Positions 1 through 6,553 of a stretch of DNA of 13,000 nt are shown in pieces. The position numbers and the translations under genes were made by a program. A model generated the notes under the pieces. It was not told the origin of the DNA. It made no database searches and saw only the letters and a list, made by a program, of their open reading frames with translations. The DNA lies in contig JAFNAU010000079.1 of assembly GCA_017860335.1 (NCBI GenBank), positions 1 to 13,000 on the forward strand, in the 5' to 3' direction. Position 1 is the first letter of the stretch, and every line of letters starts with the position of its first letter. The stretch is from Bacteroidota bacterium (GTDB lineage Bacteria; Bacteroidota; Bacteroidia; Bacteroidales; Paludibacteraceae).

Positions 1-6
1 TTTATT

Positions 7-1257
7 ATGAAAGCACTTTTAAGCCTTATTGTCACTCTATCATTCGCAGTAGTATCATTCGCCCAAAACGTAGCCATAAACTCCGACGGCTCAGCTCCGG
101 ATGCTTCGGCCATGTTAGATGTAAAATCAACTTCCAAAGGTTTTTTAGCTCCCCGTATGACAGCGGCACAACGCAATGAAATTGTATCGCCGACCACGGG
201 ACTTACAGTCTATCAAACTGATGGTAACGCTGGCTTTTATTACTACAATGGCAGTACATGGACACAAATTGGCGATGCCTCAGGTGCTACGCAATGGACA
301 ACCACCGGAAGTGATATTTATTACAATGCTGGCAATGTTGGCATCGGGACTACAACTCCAAATTACAAATTAGATGTAAATGGTAATATCAAAGCAAGTC
401 AATTTAAAGTTGATGAAACAGGCTATTTTCAGACTCAACTCATTGATGGAAGCACTGAAGATGTTGTTATTGGTTGTGATCCCAATGATTTTTTGTTTTA
501 TGAACGTGAAAATAATTTTTACCAGTTTAATATAGGTGGAAATCCAAAACTGCGTATTCAAGAAAATGGTAGAGTTGGCATCGGGACAATGGCACCTGAT
601 GCTCCGTTGCATGTAAATGGGGCTGTTGGGATTAGTACAGCAGCAAGCTACTTTCATTCTGGTACAAGTAATACTCTTATATGGGATAATCCCGGCAATT
701 TTAATGTAACCATACGTGCTAGTAATGATATTATGGCAGGTGGTGCTATTGTGGCAACATCTGACAAAAGGGTTAAGGAAAATATTACAGAATTGCATAA
801 CTCATTAGATTTGATAGGCAAACTAAGACCTGTTTCCTATAACAAGATAGATAGAGTGAGTTACGGCGATCGACTGAATTATGGGTTTATAGCGCAGGAA
901 GTTGAAGAGGTTATTCCTAATGCCGTAAATACCGGCACAGGCGAAATTCCCGTATTAAAACCATTTGAAAAAGTTGAATTCGAAGATGGTGTAAGTTATA
1001 CTATCCTTGTTAAAAATGGCGACAATATTGTAGAGCAGAAATACACCACAAAAGACCCCAAACCAGTGGGTGAGATTATTGTTAAATCGAAATCGGTTAA
1101 CGACCTAAAATCTATAACCTACGATATGATTTTTACGGTTGCTGTGGATGCTATTCAAGAGCAACAAGCTATCGTGGAATCGCAACAGAAACAAATTGAT
1201 GCTTTGCAACAACAGCTTTCAAAACTTACTGAATTGGTAGAAGCTCTTCAAAAATAG
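7..1257 (+). CDS. Exported tail-fibre-like protein with C-terminal S74 intramolecular chaperone domain
   Basis: The 416-residue product starts with a signal peptide (residues 1-19, ending SFA before QN). It continues with the Bacteroidetes motif around 'MLDVKSTSKGFLAPRM' (residues 36-51) and two 'VGIGT..P...L.VNG' segments (111-126 and 190-205) typical of trimeric beta-helical stalks. From about residue 250 it carries a peptidase S74 (endosialidase-type chaperone) domain: 'TSDKRVKENI' at 251-260, then 'LRPVSYNKI' and 'YGFIAQEVEEVIPNAV'. S252 and K257 have the Ser/+5 Lys spacing of the self-cleaving dyad known from phage tailspikes. About 55 residues (310-365) separate that block from the closing 'LKSITYDMIFTVAVDAIQEQQ'-type helix, so the domain has an insertion. 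Residues 381-415 look like a coiled coil. In the family this domain helps a homotrimer fold and is then released; its substrate or ligand here is unknown. The next gene starts 6 bases after the stop, so the two are cotranscribed. Only 6 bases lie upstream of the ATG, so the promoter is not visible. Confidence 0.9.
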   Translation: MKALLSLIVTLSFAVVSFAQNVAINSDGSAPDASAMLDVKSTSKGFLAPRMTAAQRNEIVSPTTGLTVYQTDGNAGFYYYNGSTWTQIGDASGATQWTTTGSDIYYNAGNVGIGTTTPNYKLDVNGNIKASQFKVDETGYFQTQLIDGSTEDVVIGCDPNDFLFYERENNFYQFNIGGNPKLRIQENGRVGIGTMAPDAPLHVNGAVGISTAASYFHSGTSNTLIWDNPGNFNVTIRASNDIMAGGAIVATSDKRVKENITELHNSLDLIGKLRPVSYNKIDRVSYGDRLNYGFIAQEVEEVIPNAVNTGTGEIPVLKPFEKVEFEDGVSYTILVKNGDNIVEQKYTTKDPKPVGEIIVKSKSVNDLKSITYDMIFTVAVDAIQEQQAIVESQQKQIDALQQQLSKLTELVEALQK

Positions 1258-1263
1258 AAGAAA

Positions 1264-3024
1264 ATGAGAAAATTTACGATATTATTGTTTTTCTCCGTTC
1301 TAATTTTAAGAATAAATGCACAGGGGATTTATAACAACGGTGCACATATAGTAGTTTCGGGCAATACTTATGTTGTAGTAAATGGAAACACCGGTAATGT
1401 GCTTAACGAAAATGGTGTAATCGATCTTACCGGCAAGCTCAAACTCGGCGGTAACTTTACAAATAATACTGCTACAACCAATGCTTTTGGTACATTAGCT
1501 TCGGGAAGTGAAGTGATTTTTGCTGGTGACGAAACGCAAACGATTGGTGGTAGTACAACAGCAGTATTTACATTTGATAAACTTACTATTAACTCTGGAA
1601 CTCAGGTGCGTGTGGCAGCCGGAAAACAGCTTACACTCAATGGCGACCTCACAAATAATGGCACCTTAATAATTGGCGCCAACGACGAAGAGCAATCGAC
1701 AGTAAAAATTAGTGGTTCGGTTAGCGATGAAGGAGTATATAAAGTAGAAACTAACTTAACCGCTGGTCGCAACTGGTATGTATCGAGCCCCGTTTCGGGA
1801 GCAAAGTCGAGCGTGTTCGATGCTGCTTCGAACCCTGTGTATTGGTACGATGAAGTTCATGGTTCAACAGTACCCTGGGCTCTTATCAACGACAACATAA
1901 CTGACTTAACCCCCATGAAAGGGTATATTGCAACAGTGCCAACTACTGGCAATGTAACATTTACCGGTGGAACATTGAATAATACTGATGAAACATTAAC
2001 TGTATATCGCACTGCCGGACAAACAAAAGAGGGTTTCAACCTTGTAGGAAATCCATATCCTGCCTATTTCGATTTTGATGCAGCGACAAAACAGGATATT
2101 ATGGAAACAATGTGGTATCGCTCGCGCAACGAAGCTAACACAGGCTGGGTATTTGACACCTACAATACCACTACAAACTTAGGCGTAAACCCAAGTGGAA
2201 AAACAATTACAGGTAAAGTTCCACCCATGCAGGCTTTTTGGGTGCGTGTATCGCCCAGTAAAACTTCGGGAACAATTAATTTTGCAAAATCTTTCACTTC
2301 GCATATTGATAATGCAGGCAATATTCGTCGTGCACCAAAAGAAGAAATACAGCAATTTGTTAGGTTACGACTTTATAAAGAAGATTCGTACGACGAAACC
2401 ATTGTGGCTTTTTTTCCAAAAGCAAGCGATGAATCTGATAATTACGATTCACCCAAAATGCTAAATGCCAGTGCCACAGTTCCCGATATTTATAGCATAG
2501 CCGGCAACGAATCGATGGCAATTAATTCACTCAAAAAATTCGAAGGTGAGCGACGAATACCTCTGTTTTACGATACGCAACAAAATGGCAATTTTAAAAT
2601 ATCTGCCAAAGAAATTATGGGATTCAGCCCAATGAGCTCGATAGGATTGTATGATGTGGCTCTTGGAAAGGAACATAATCTGCTTTTAGATGGCGATTAC
2701 GAATTCAGCTCCGAAAGTGTAAAAAACATGTCGCGCTTTGAGCTTATTGTCAAAGTGCCTAGTATTACTACAGGCAATGAAAATGTGCCTTCCAACGACG
2801 TACAGTTTTTACAACAAGCTAATAATTTCATTGAAATCAGAATTGCCGATTTGTATAGAGAGAATGCAAAATACAGAATCCACAATGCAATAGGTCAGGT
2901 ACTCCAAACCGACAACATTACGCAAAATTCATCCTTTATAAATCTCCCATACACACCAGGCATTTATAATATCACACTGATTAAGGGAAACAAAACTTAT
3001 TACCATAACATAATAATCAAGTAA
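1264..3024 (+). CDS. Secreted surface protein with T9SS type A sorting domain
   Basis: The 586-residue product has a signal peptide (residues 1-19, 'INAQG' around the cleavage site). It is followed by an Asn/Thr/Gly-rich beta-repeat region in which units like 'GNFTNNTATTNAFGTL' and 'LTLNGDLTNNGTLIIGAND' recur (about 20-150). Next is the 'NWYVSSPVSGA' block common to Bacteroidetes surface proteins (about 170), a 'GFNLVGNPYPAYFDFD' block (about 257-272), and a long beta-rich stretch. The last 55 or so residues ('YRIHNAIGQVLQTDNI', 'LPYTPGIYNITLIKG', 'HNIIIK') match the form of a type A C-terminal domain that directs export through the type IX secretion system and anchoring to the outer membrane. 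No catalytic domain is recognisable, so an adhesive or structural role is an inference. It is the second gene of a pair, 6 bases behind the S74-domain protein, and may share its promoter and site of action. Confidence 0.88.
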   Translation: MRKFTILLFFSVLILRINAQGIYNNGAHIVVSGNTYVVVNGNTGNVLNENGVIDLTGKLKLGGNFTNNTATTNAFGTLASGSEVIFAGDETQTIGGSTTAVFTFDKLTINSGTQVRVAAGKQLTLNGDLTNNGTLIIGANDEEQSTVKISGSVSDEGVYKVETNLTAGRNWYVSSPVSGAKSSVFDAASNPVYWYDEVHGSTVPWALINDNITDLTPMKGYIATVPTTGNVTFTGGTLNNTDETLTVYRTAGQTKEGFNLVGNPYPAYFDFDAATKQDIMETMWYRSRNEANTGWVFDTYNTTTNLGVNPSGKTITGKVPPMQAFWVRVSPSKTSGTINFAKSFTSHIDNAGNIRRAPKEEIQQFVRLRLYKEDSYDETIVAFFPKASDESDNYDSPKMLNASATVPDIYSIAGNESMAINSLKKFEGERRIPLFYDTQQNGNFKISAKEIMGFSPMSSIGLYDVALGKEHNLLLDGDYEFSSESVKNMSRFELIVKVPSITTGNENVPSNDVQFLQQANNFIEIRIADLYRENAKYRIHNAIGQVLQTDNITQNSSFINLPYTPGIYNITLIKGNKTYYHNIIIK

Positions 3025-3290
3025 ATAATCATAATATCAGTACAAATATAGTTGTTGACAACAACGCAAAACGCATATTTCATGCTCTCGTCGAATTGGA
3101 TATAACTTAATTAATGTCCAAAAAGTCGCACTGGTTGGTGGAATTTTTAGAATCCCGCATTCTTGTATTATAAGGATTTGCAATTCGCTGATAATTTACA
3201 ATACACTAATTGCAATAATAGGATATATTATCTTCGATTTTGGATTTAGTCTTTGATAATTTTTCGGATTACAATTCCTTATAGTACAGT
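3025..3290. other. Gene-free AT-rich spacer after the surface-protein operon
   Basis: No open frame, tRNA or clear terminator was found here. The stretch holds a 15-base odd palindrome (GTTGTTG-A-CAACAAC, 3051-3065) whose arms are too close for a normal hairpin and which lacks a T-run. It also holds an imperfect 22-base inverted pair, listed separately. It separates the AT-rich surface-protein operon from the IS relic that starts at 3292. Confidence 0.6.
3167..3285. repeat. Imperfect 22-base inverted repeat pair flanking about 75 bases
   Basis: Positions 3167-3188 (ATTATAAGGATTTGCAATTC plus two bases) and the reverse complement of 3264-3285 (ACTATAAGGAATTGTAATCC plus two bases) agree at 17 of 22 positions. 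The unit as a whole is short, AT-rich and non-coding, like a small palindromic element (MITE or REP-type) or the decayed ends of one. It lies directly beside the IS1182-type end. No family can be assigned. Confidence 0.35.
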
Positions 3291-3342
3291 CAGAGGCTGT
3301 CTCAAAACATAACCCTTGCTGTTTTGCCATATTTACCGCTAT

Positions 3343-3595
3343 TTAGGCAATATTGTGTGAAATACAGAGCCATCCAAACTCGATTTCTACCTTTTCGAGT
3401 CCCCGAAGTAGAAATCGTTTAAATCCTTAGTTTGATTTTTAAGGCGATCATATCTTCTTTCTTGCGTGAAGAATAGGTATTAGGAAGATAGGCATAAATC
3501 ATAATCTTGATTATCATTTAGGGATGATAGCTCGAACAGCCTACAATCATATAAAGCATATCTTACAGCGAACTCACGTTAATCCATAGTTTCAC
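3343..3595 (-). pseudogene. Decayed, internally deleted IS1182-type transposase
   Basis: Reading the minus strand from 3595 down gives an N-terminal transposase block: 'GCSSYHP' (3521-3541), a stop where Lys is usual, then 'MIIKIMIYAYLPNTYSSRKK' (3458-3517). This corresponds to the 'YHPKMMLKVLIYAYLNNIYSSRKIE' signature of the DUF772 N-terminal domain. In another frame, 3346-3426 reads 'GFKRFLLRGLEKVEIEF' and then 'GWLCISHNIA', which is the typical C-terminal end of these DDE transposases; it is followed by a stop at 3343-3345. The two blocks, normally about 300 or more residues apart, are here joined within about 30 bases (roughly 3427-3457), so the catalytic core is missing. At least four in-frame stops and one frame change are present. 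The assignment rests on recognising these two motif blocks; a translated search would settle it. Confidence 0.72.
3381..3417. repeat. 10-bp perfect inverted repeat inside the IS relic
   Basis: CGATTTCTAC (3381-3390) pairs with GTAGAAATCG (3408-3417) around a 17-base loop. It lies in the transposase C-terminal coding remnant and has no T-run, so it is probably a by-product of the 'FLLRGLEKVEIE' codons rather than a terminator. Confidence 0.45.
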
Positions 3596-3696
3596 CGTCG
3601 CAAAATCTAACGGTCTTTTGAAGGCTTAAAAAGGAAGGTAAACGCAATTCTAAGTAATGAAGAGTATAAATGCTATCCTCGTTATTCCGGAACGCC

Positions 3697-3724
3697 AAAC
3701 CTTAAACCTTAAACGTCAAACCTC
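3697..3724. repeat. Four tandem heptamers (AAACCTT type) at the mutY 3' end
   Basis: Positions 3697-3724 read as AAACCTT, AAACCTT, AAACGTC, AAACCTC: two exact units and two degenerate ones. The last unit overlaps the mutY stop codon (3723-3725 on the minus strand), so a change in copy number would change only the 3' flank and not the protein. Such heptamer runs arise by slippage. Confidence 0.7.
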
Positions 3725-4784
3725 AGTCCTGTTCCAGATAGCGTTCGGTGAGGCGGGAAACGGCATAGCGGTTCAATTCGTTGGTTCGTATTCTCAGAAA
3801 AGAGGAAATACACTCATTTTCGGAGGAGACACGTACGCGGTAAAAACGTGCATAGATAACGCGGTGGCTCAGTACGTGTTTCATCGGAGGGAAAGTACGC
3901 AGGATTTTAACACCGGTAAGCGTGCCGAAAAGCGACTGAAATTCAGCGCTTGCGGATAGTTCACCGAATTCCGTATCTTGTCCGGTTTCGATCAGCGGGA
4001 ATTCGTACAGGTTTTTCCAGATATCGTCGGCTTCCCGTTTATGCAGGTAGGTGTATTCGCCGCAGGTAATGTGGAAATAGTGGAAATAGCGGTTGGTGAC
4101 AAGGTTTTTTCCCTGTTTGACGGGAAACTGGCTGACTGTGTTCGATTGGCGAGCCAGGCAGTAATCCTTCAGCGGGCAGATTACACAATCGGGGTTTGCC
4201 GGTGTGCATTGCAGGGCGCCAAAGTCCATCATGGCCTGATTGTGAATATCGGGATGAACTGTGTCCAGCAGCTGCTGAGCCAGAGCAGCGAATTCCTTTT
4301 TGCCCGCCGATGTGTCGATGGGTGTGGCGGTAGTCGTAAGGCGCGAAAGTACCCGGTAAACATTTCCGTCCACTACGGCATATGGTTGTTTGTATGCCAG
4401 CGAGCAAATGGCGGCAGCGGTGTAATCGCCAACACCCGATAAGCTCAATACCTCGTGATAATCAGTCGGAAATTTGCCTCCGAAGGTATGGGTAATTTGT
4501 TTCGCGGCTTTGTGCAGGTTTCGGGCGCGGGAGTAGTAACCCAGTCCCTGCCAGTATCTCATCACTTCGTCCTCATCAGCCGAAGCCAGCGATATCACGT
4601 CGGGAAACCGCCCGATAAACCGCAGGTAGTAGTCATAGCCCTGATTGACCCGTGTTTGTTGCAGGATAATTTCCGAAATCCATATTTTATAAGGATCGGT
4701 AACCTCGCGCCAGGGCAGTTCGCGCTTGTTGGCGTCGTACCAGTCGCGCAGGATTGATTGTATCTTGTCGGGAGAATAGAGCAT
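3723..4784 (-). CDS. mutY: A/G-specific adenine glycosylase (MutY)
   Basis: This base-excision repair enzyme removes adenine mispaired with 8-oxoguanine and so prevents G:C to T:A changes. The 353-residue product has the whole family layout. 'SEIILQQT' (37-44) carries the catalytic Glu at position 38. 'WQGLGYYSRARNL' (78-90) is a MutY signature. The helix-hairpin-helix is around 'LSGVGDYTAAAI' (115-126), with the catalytic Asp at 139 in 'VVDGNVYRVLSR'. The [4Fe-4S] loop C193-x6-C200-x2-C203-x5-C209 is intact. The C-terminal NUDIX-like 8-oxoG recognition domain includes 'KHVLSHRVI' (302-310). Length is normal for the family. The ATG at 4782-4784 was chosen because translation upstream does not fit the family. 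The gene is divergent from a broken TlpA-like gene and shares a promoter region of about 200 bases with it. Confidence 0.97.
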   Translation of the reverse strand: MLYSPDKIQSILRDWYDANKRELPWREVTDPYKIWISEIILQQTRVNQGYDYYLRFIGRFPDVISLASADEDEVMRYWQGLGYYSRARNLHKAAKQITHTFGGKFPTDYHEVLSLSGVGDYTAAAICSLAYKQPYAVVDGNVYRVLSRLTTTATPIDTSAGKKEFAALAQQLLDTVHPDIHNQAMMDFGALQCTPANPDCVICPLKDYCLARQSNTVSQFPVKQGKNLVTNRYFHYFHITCGEYTYLHKREADDIWKNLYEFPLIETGQDTEFGELSASAEFQSLFGTLTGVKILRTFPPMKHVLSHRVIYARFYRVRVSSENECISSFLRIRTNELNRYAVSRLTERYLEQD

Positions 4785-4834
4785 GGACTATGAGGATAAA
4801 CAGCTGAATGACTGATAATAAATTGACTGAAAAA

Positions 4835-4865
4835 TTGCATATAAGATAAAAAAGCCTCATCTTTG
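4835..4865 (+). promoter_or_regulatory. Candidate promoter for the broken TlpA-like gene
   Basis: A TTG (4835-4837) stands 20 bases before CATCTTTG (4858-4865), which matches TAnnTTTG at all but the first base. The predicted start near 4872 gives a leader of about 120 bases before the ATG at 4996. The element faces the mutY -7 element across only three bases. Confidence 0.45.
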
Positions 4866-4868
4866 CAG

Positions 4869-4876
4869 CAAAGTTA
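4869..4876 (-). promoter_or_regulatory. Candidate -7 element of the mutY promoter
   Basis: Read on the minus strand the octamer is TAACTTTG, a full match to the Bacteroidetes TAnnTTTG element. It would give a start near 4862 and a leader of about 77 bases before mutY. No good -33 TTG lies at the usual distance, so confidence is limited. Confidence 0.5.
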
Positions 4877-4995
4877 CTCTAAAATTTTCGATCCGGAAAT
4901 ACATGGCTTCGGCGCGTAGCTGAATTTGTTCGGGAAAATTTCAAATCCGGACAACTAACGGATAATCAGATAAACACAGAATGTACTATAAACTC

Positions 4996-5917
4996 ATGAG
5001 GAAGTATTTTTTAATTTTATGCGTGGCAGCCGGTGTGGTAGCTTGTACACAAAACGGTTATAAAATCAGCGGTGAACTTGCCGGAACCGGGCAATATCGC
5101 GGCCCGTGCCGATTCGGCAGAGGTTTTCGTCATTACCGGAACGGAACAAAACGATGTGCTCAATAAATACACCATCGAGATAAATTCTCTCCGCGCCAAA
5201 TCTGAAGAACTTTACACCCGCTTTGGCGCCGGAACAAGTCCGCTGGCCGCTGACCGGAAAGACTCGCTTGATGCGGGACTGAAAGTTTACGAGGATGAAA
5301 TGAAAAATATAGAAAAAGAGTATGCGCTGCAAAACGTAAATAAAATGGCGGGGACACATATATTTATGACCACATTCTACGATTATACTGTCGAAGAAAA
5401 AGAAGCGCTCTTTGCCCGGATGAATGCCAAAACGAAAGCCATACCTCGCATTGCAGAACTGATTGCAGCCACCGAAGTGGAAAAGAAAACATCCAAAGGT
5501 CGACCTTACATCGATTTTAGCATGACGGCTCCCGACGGAACTACGGTAAAATTGTCGGACTACGTGGGCAAAACCGACTATCTGCTCATTGACTTCTGGG
5601 CATCATGGTGTCCCGACTGCCTGGCTTCATTTCCCGATCTGACAGCCTTTTACGCGAGGAACAAAGGAGTCAGGTTTGATATCGTCGGAGTATCGCTGGA
5701 CGACGAAAAGGACAGATGGATCAGGGGAATAGAAAAACATAAACTCAGCTGGCATCACATGTCCGATTTGCAGAAGTGGTCCAATCAGGGAGCAAAACTG
5801 TATGCTGTGAATTCCATCCCGGCAACTGTACTCATCGACCGCAACGGAAATATAGCCGGACGTAATCTGGAATTGAAAGAAATACAAGATTTACTTAATC
5901 AAATAGTTACGAAATAA
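4996..5917 (+). pseudogene. DUF4369/TlpA-type thioredoxin-fold lipoprotein, broken by a deletion and frameshift
   Basis: Intact relatives are outer-surface or periplasmic lipoproteins with an N-terminal DUF4369 domain and a TlpA-like thiol-disulfide domain. Here the ATG at 4996 (an in-frame ATG also exists at 4981) gives a lipoprotein signal ending 'GVVAC' (Cys 17) and then 'TQNGYKISGELAGTG', the start of DUF4369. The frame then runs off and stops at 5164-5166. The rest of the protein is in the next frame from about 5084 ('EPGNIAARADSAEVF', 'GTEQNDVLNKYTIEINSL') to the stop at 5917. That part contains 'DFWASWCPDCLASFPDL' with the CxxC pair, 'DIVGVSLD' and 'NSIPATVLID' with the cis-Pro. About 60-70 residues of DUF4369 seem to be missing at the join. 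An internal GTG at 5072 could start the second frame, but that product would lack a signal peptide. Downstream codons look undamaged, so the event may be recent, or a sequencing error may add to it. Confidence 0.75.
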
Positions 5918-5954
5918 TTTTTAGGAAAATATTTCAAAAAAACAGGACTAATTC

Positions 5955-5985
5955 TTTTTTAATCAGAAGAAAACATCTATATTTG
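5955..5985 (+). promoter_or_regulatory. Promoter of the HU operon
   Basis: TATATTTG (5978-5985) is a perfect TAnnTTTG -7 element. The T-run at 5955-5960, about 17 bases upstream, stands where the -33 element would be, without a clear TTG. The predicted start near 5992 gives a purine- and AT-rich leader of about 60 bases before HU, with no Shine-Dalgarno sequence. Confidence 0.65.
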
Positions 5986-6054
5986 CAGTCCGTTTTGAAA
6001 AACAGAAACAGAGAGAAAAATATTATATTAATAATTTAAAAATAAATTACAAAA

Positions 6055-6327
6055 ATGACAAAAGCAGACGTTGTAAACGAAATTGCTAAAAATACAGGAA
6101 TAGACAAAGCAACTGTATTGGCAACTGTAGAATCTTTCATGGAAGTGATCAAAGGTTCATTAGCAAAAAAAGAAAACGTATATTTGAGAGGTTTTGGTAG
6201 CTTCGTTGTAAAAGAAAGAGCTCAGAAAACAGCGCGTAACATCTCCAAAAATACAACTATCATTATACCGGCTCATTCGATCCCTTCTTTCAAACCGGCA
6301 AAGACTTTTGTTAGTAATGTAAAATAA
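6055..6327 (+). CDS. HU-family DNA-binding protein
   Basis: This 90-residue nucleoid protein binds and bends DNA as a dimer. The sequence has the HU/IHF helices (residues 1-40, 'TKADVVNEIAKNTGIDKATV'), the 'VYLRGFGSF' turn (42-50), and the beta-arm region 'ARNISKNTTIIIPAHSIPSF' with the terminal 'KPAKTF'. Length is exactly that of the family. The variant 'RNISKNTTIIIPAH' in the arm is the usual Bacteroidetes form. It is the first gene of a likely operon with the 29-residue basic protein (29 bases later), and rng lies beyond a terminator. Confidence 0.95.
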   Translation: MTKADVVNEIAKNTGIDKATVLATVESFMEVIKGSLAKKENVYLRGFGSFVVKERAQKTARNISKNTTIIIPAHSIPSFKPAKTFVSNVK

Positions 6328-6356
6328 GAATTTCTAACTTTTAAAAATTAAAGAAA

Positions 6357-6446
6357 ATGCCAAGCGGTAAAAAAAGAAAAAGACATAAAATGTCTACTCA
6401 CAAACGGAAAAAAAGACTGAGAAAAAATAGACATAAAAAGAAATAG
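6357..6446 (+). CDS. 29-residue AURKAIP1/COX24-type basic protein, probable small ribosomal subunit protein
   Basis: The frame starts ATG-CCA-AGC-GGT and encodes 29 residues beginning MPSGKKRKRHKMSTHKRKKR and ending RHKKK. About two thirds of the residues are Lys, Arg or His. The 'KKRKRHKM.THKRKKRLRKNRHKK' pattern is that of the short proteins annotated as AURKAIP1/COX24-domain in Bacteroidetes, related to mitochondrial mS38 and actinobacterial bS22, which sit on the small ribosomal subunit. The role here is by family; I see only the sequence pattern. It starts 29 bases after the HU stop and is followed by a hairpin region and rng. Standard ORF length limits would miss it. Confidence 0.88.
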   Translation: MPSGKKRKRHKMSTHKRKKRLRKNRHKKK

Positions 6447-6479
6447 TCTGTTGGACATTAGTTCACAAAAAGTCCAAAG

Positions 6480-6525
6480 AAACAAACTTAAAACCGAGCT
6501 TCTTGGATTTAAGTTTGTTTTTTTT
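6480..6525 (+). terminator. Strong intrinsic terminator after the HU operon, just before rng
   Basis: AACAAACTTAAA (6481-6492) pairs perfectly with TTTAAGTTTGTT (6508-6519). Inside it, after an A-A mismatch, CCGAG (6494-6498) pairs with CTTGG (6502-6506, one G-U) around a CTT loop. The stem continues one A-T pair outward (6480/6520) and runs into T residues to 6525. It would end the HU-bS22 transcript. Its 3' edge is 28 bases from the rng GTG, so it can also act as an attenuator for rng. Confidence 0.85.
6510..6517 (+). promoter_or_regulatory. TAnnTTTG element inside the terminator stem, candidate rng promoter
   Basis: TAAGTTTG in the right arm of the hairpin is a full match to the Bacteroidetes -7 consensus. 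It would start RNA near 6524 and give rng a leader of about 30 bases. There is no TTG at the usual -33 distance, so this may be a coincidence of the palindrome. Confidence 0.35.
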
Positions 6526-6553
6526 AAATTACAAAAACATAAATCAGAAAAAA

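Larger units (their letters stand above)
3292..3600 (-). mobile_element. Relic of an IS1182-type insertion sequence, one end preserved
   Basis: The left edge reads AGAGGCTGTCTCAAAA (3292-3307), the kind of terminal sequence found on IS1182-like elements in Bacteroidetes. Going inward on the minus strand there is a C-terminal transposase piece and then an N-terminal piece, directly joined, so the middle of the element is gone. A matching right end (TTTTGAGACAGCCTCT) is absent, so the right boundary near 3600 is an estimate from where the coding similarity fades. The relic cannot move on its own. Confidence 0.7.

Noticed and set aside
3051..3065. Terminator for the surface-protein operon
   Set aside because: The palindrome has a one-base centre and no T-run, so it would not form a working terminator hairpin.
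3697..3724. CRISPR-like or telomere-like array
   Set aside because: The units are seven bases with no spacers and only four copies; this is simple tandem slippage.
3657..3959. A 100-codon plus-strand frame across the mutY end
   Set aside because: It has no recognisable features, runs through the heptamer repeats and overlaps mutY codons.
3978..4442. A 154-codon plus-strand frame opposite mutY
   Set aside because: All MutY catalytic and iron-sulfur residues are on the other strand across this span; the composition is not protein-like.
6503..6553. N-terminal extension of rng from ATG 6503
   Set aside because: It would begin inside the terminator stem, is Phe/Leu/Asn-rich, and family members start at 'NSELIVDV', matching the GTG at 6554.
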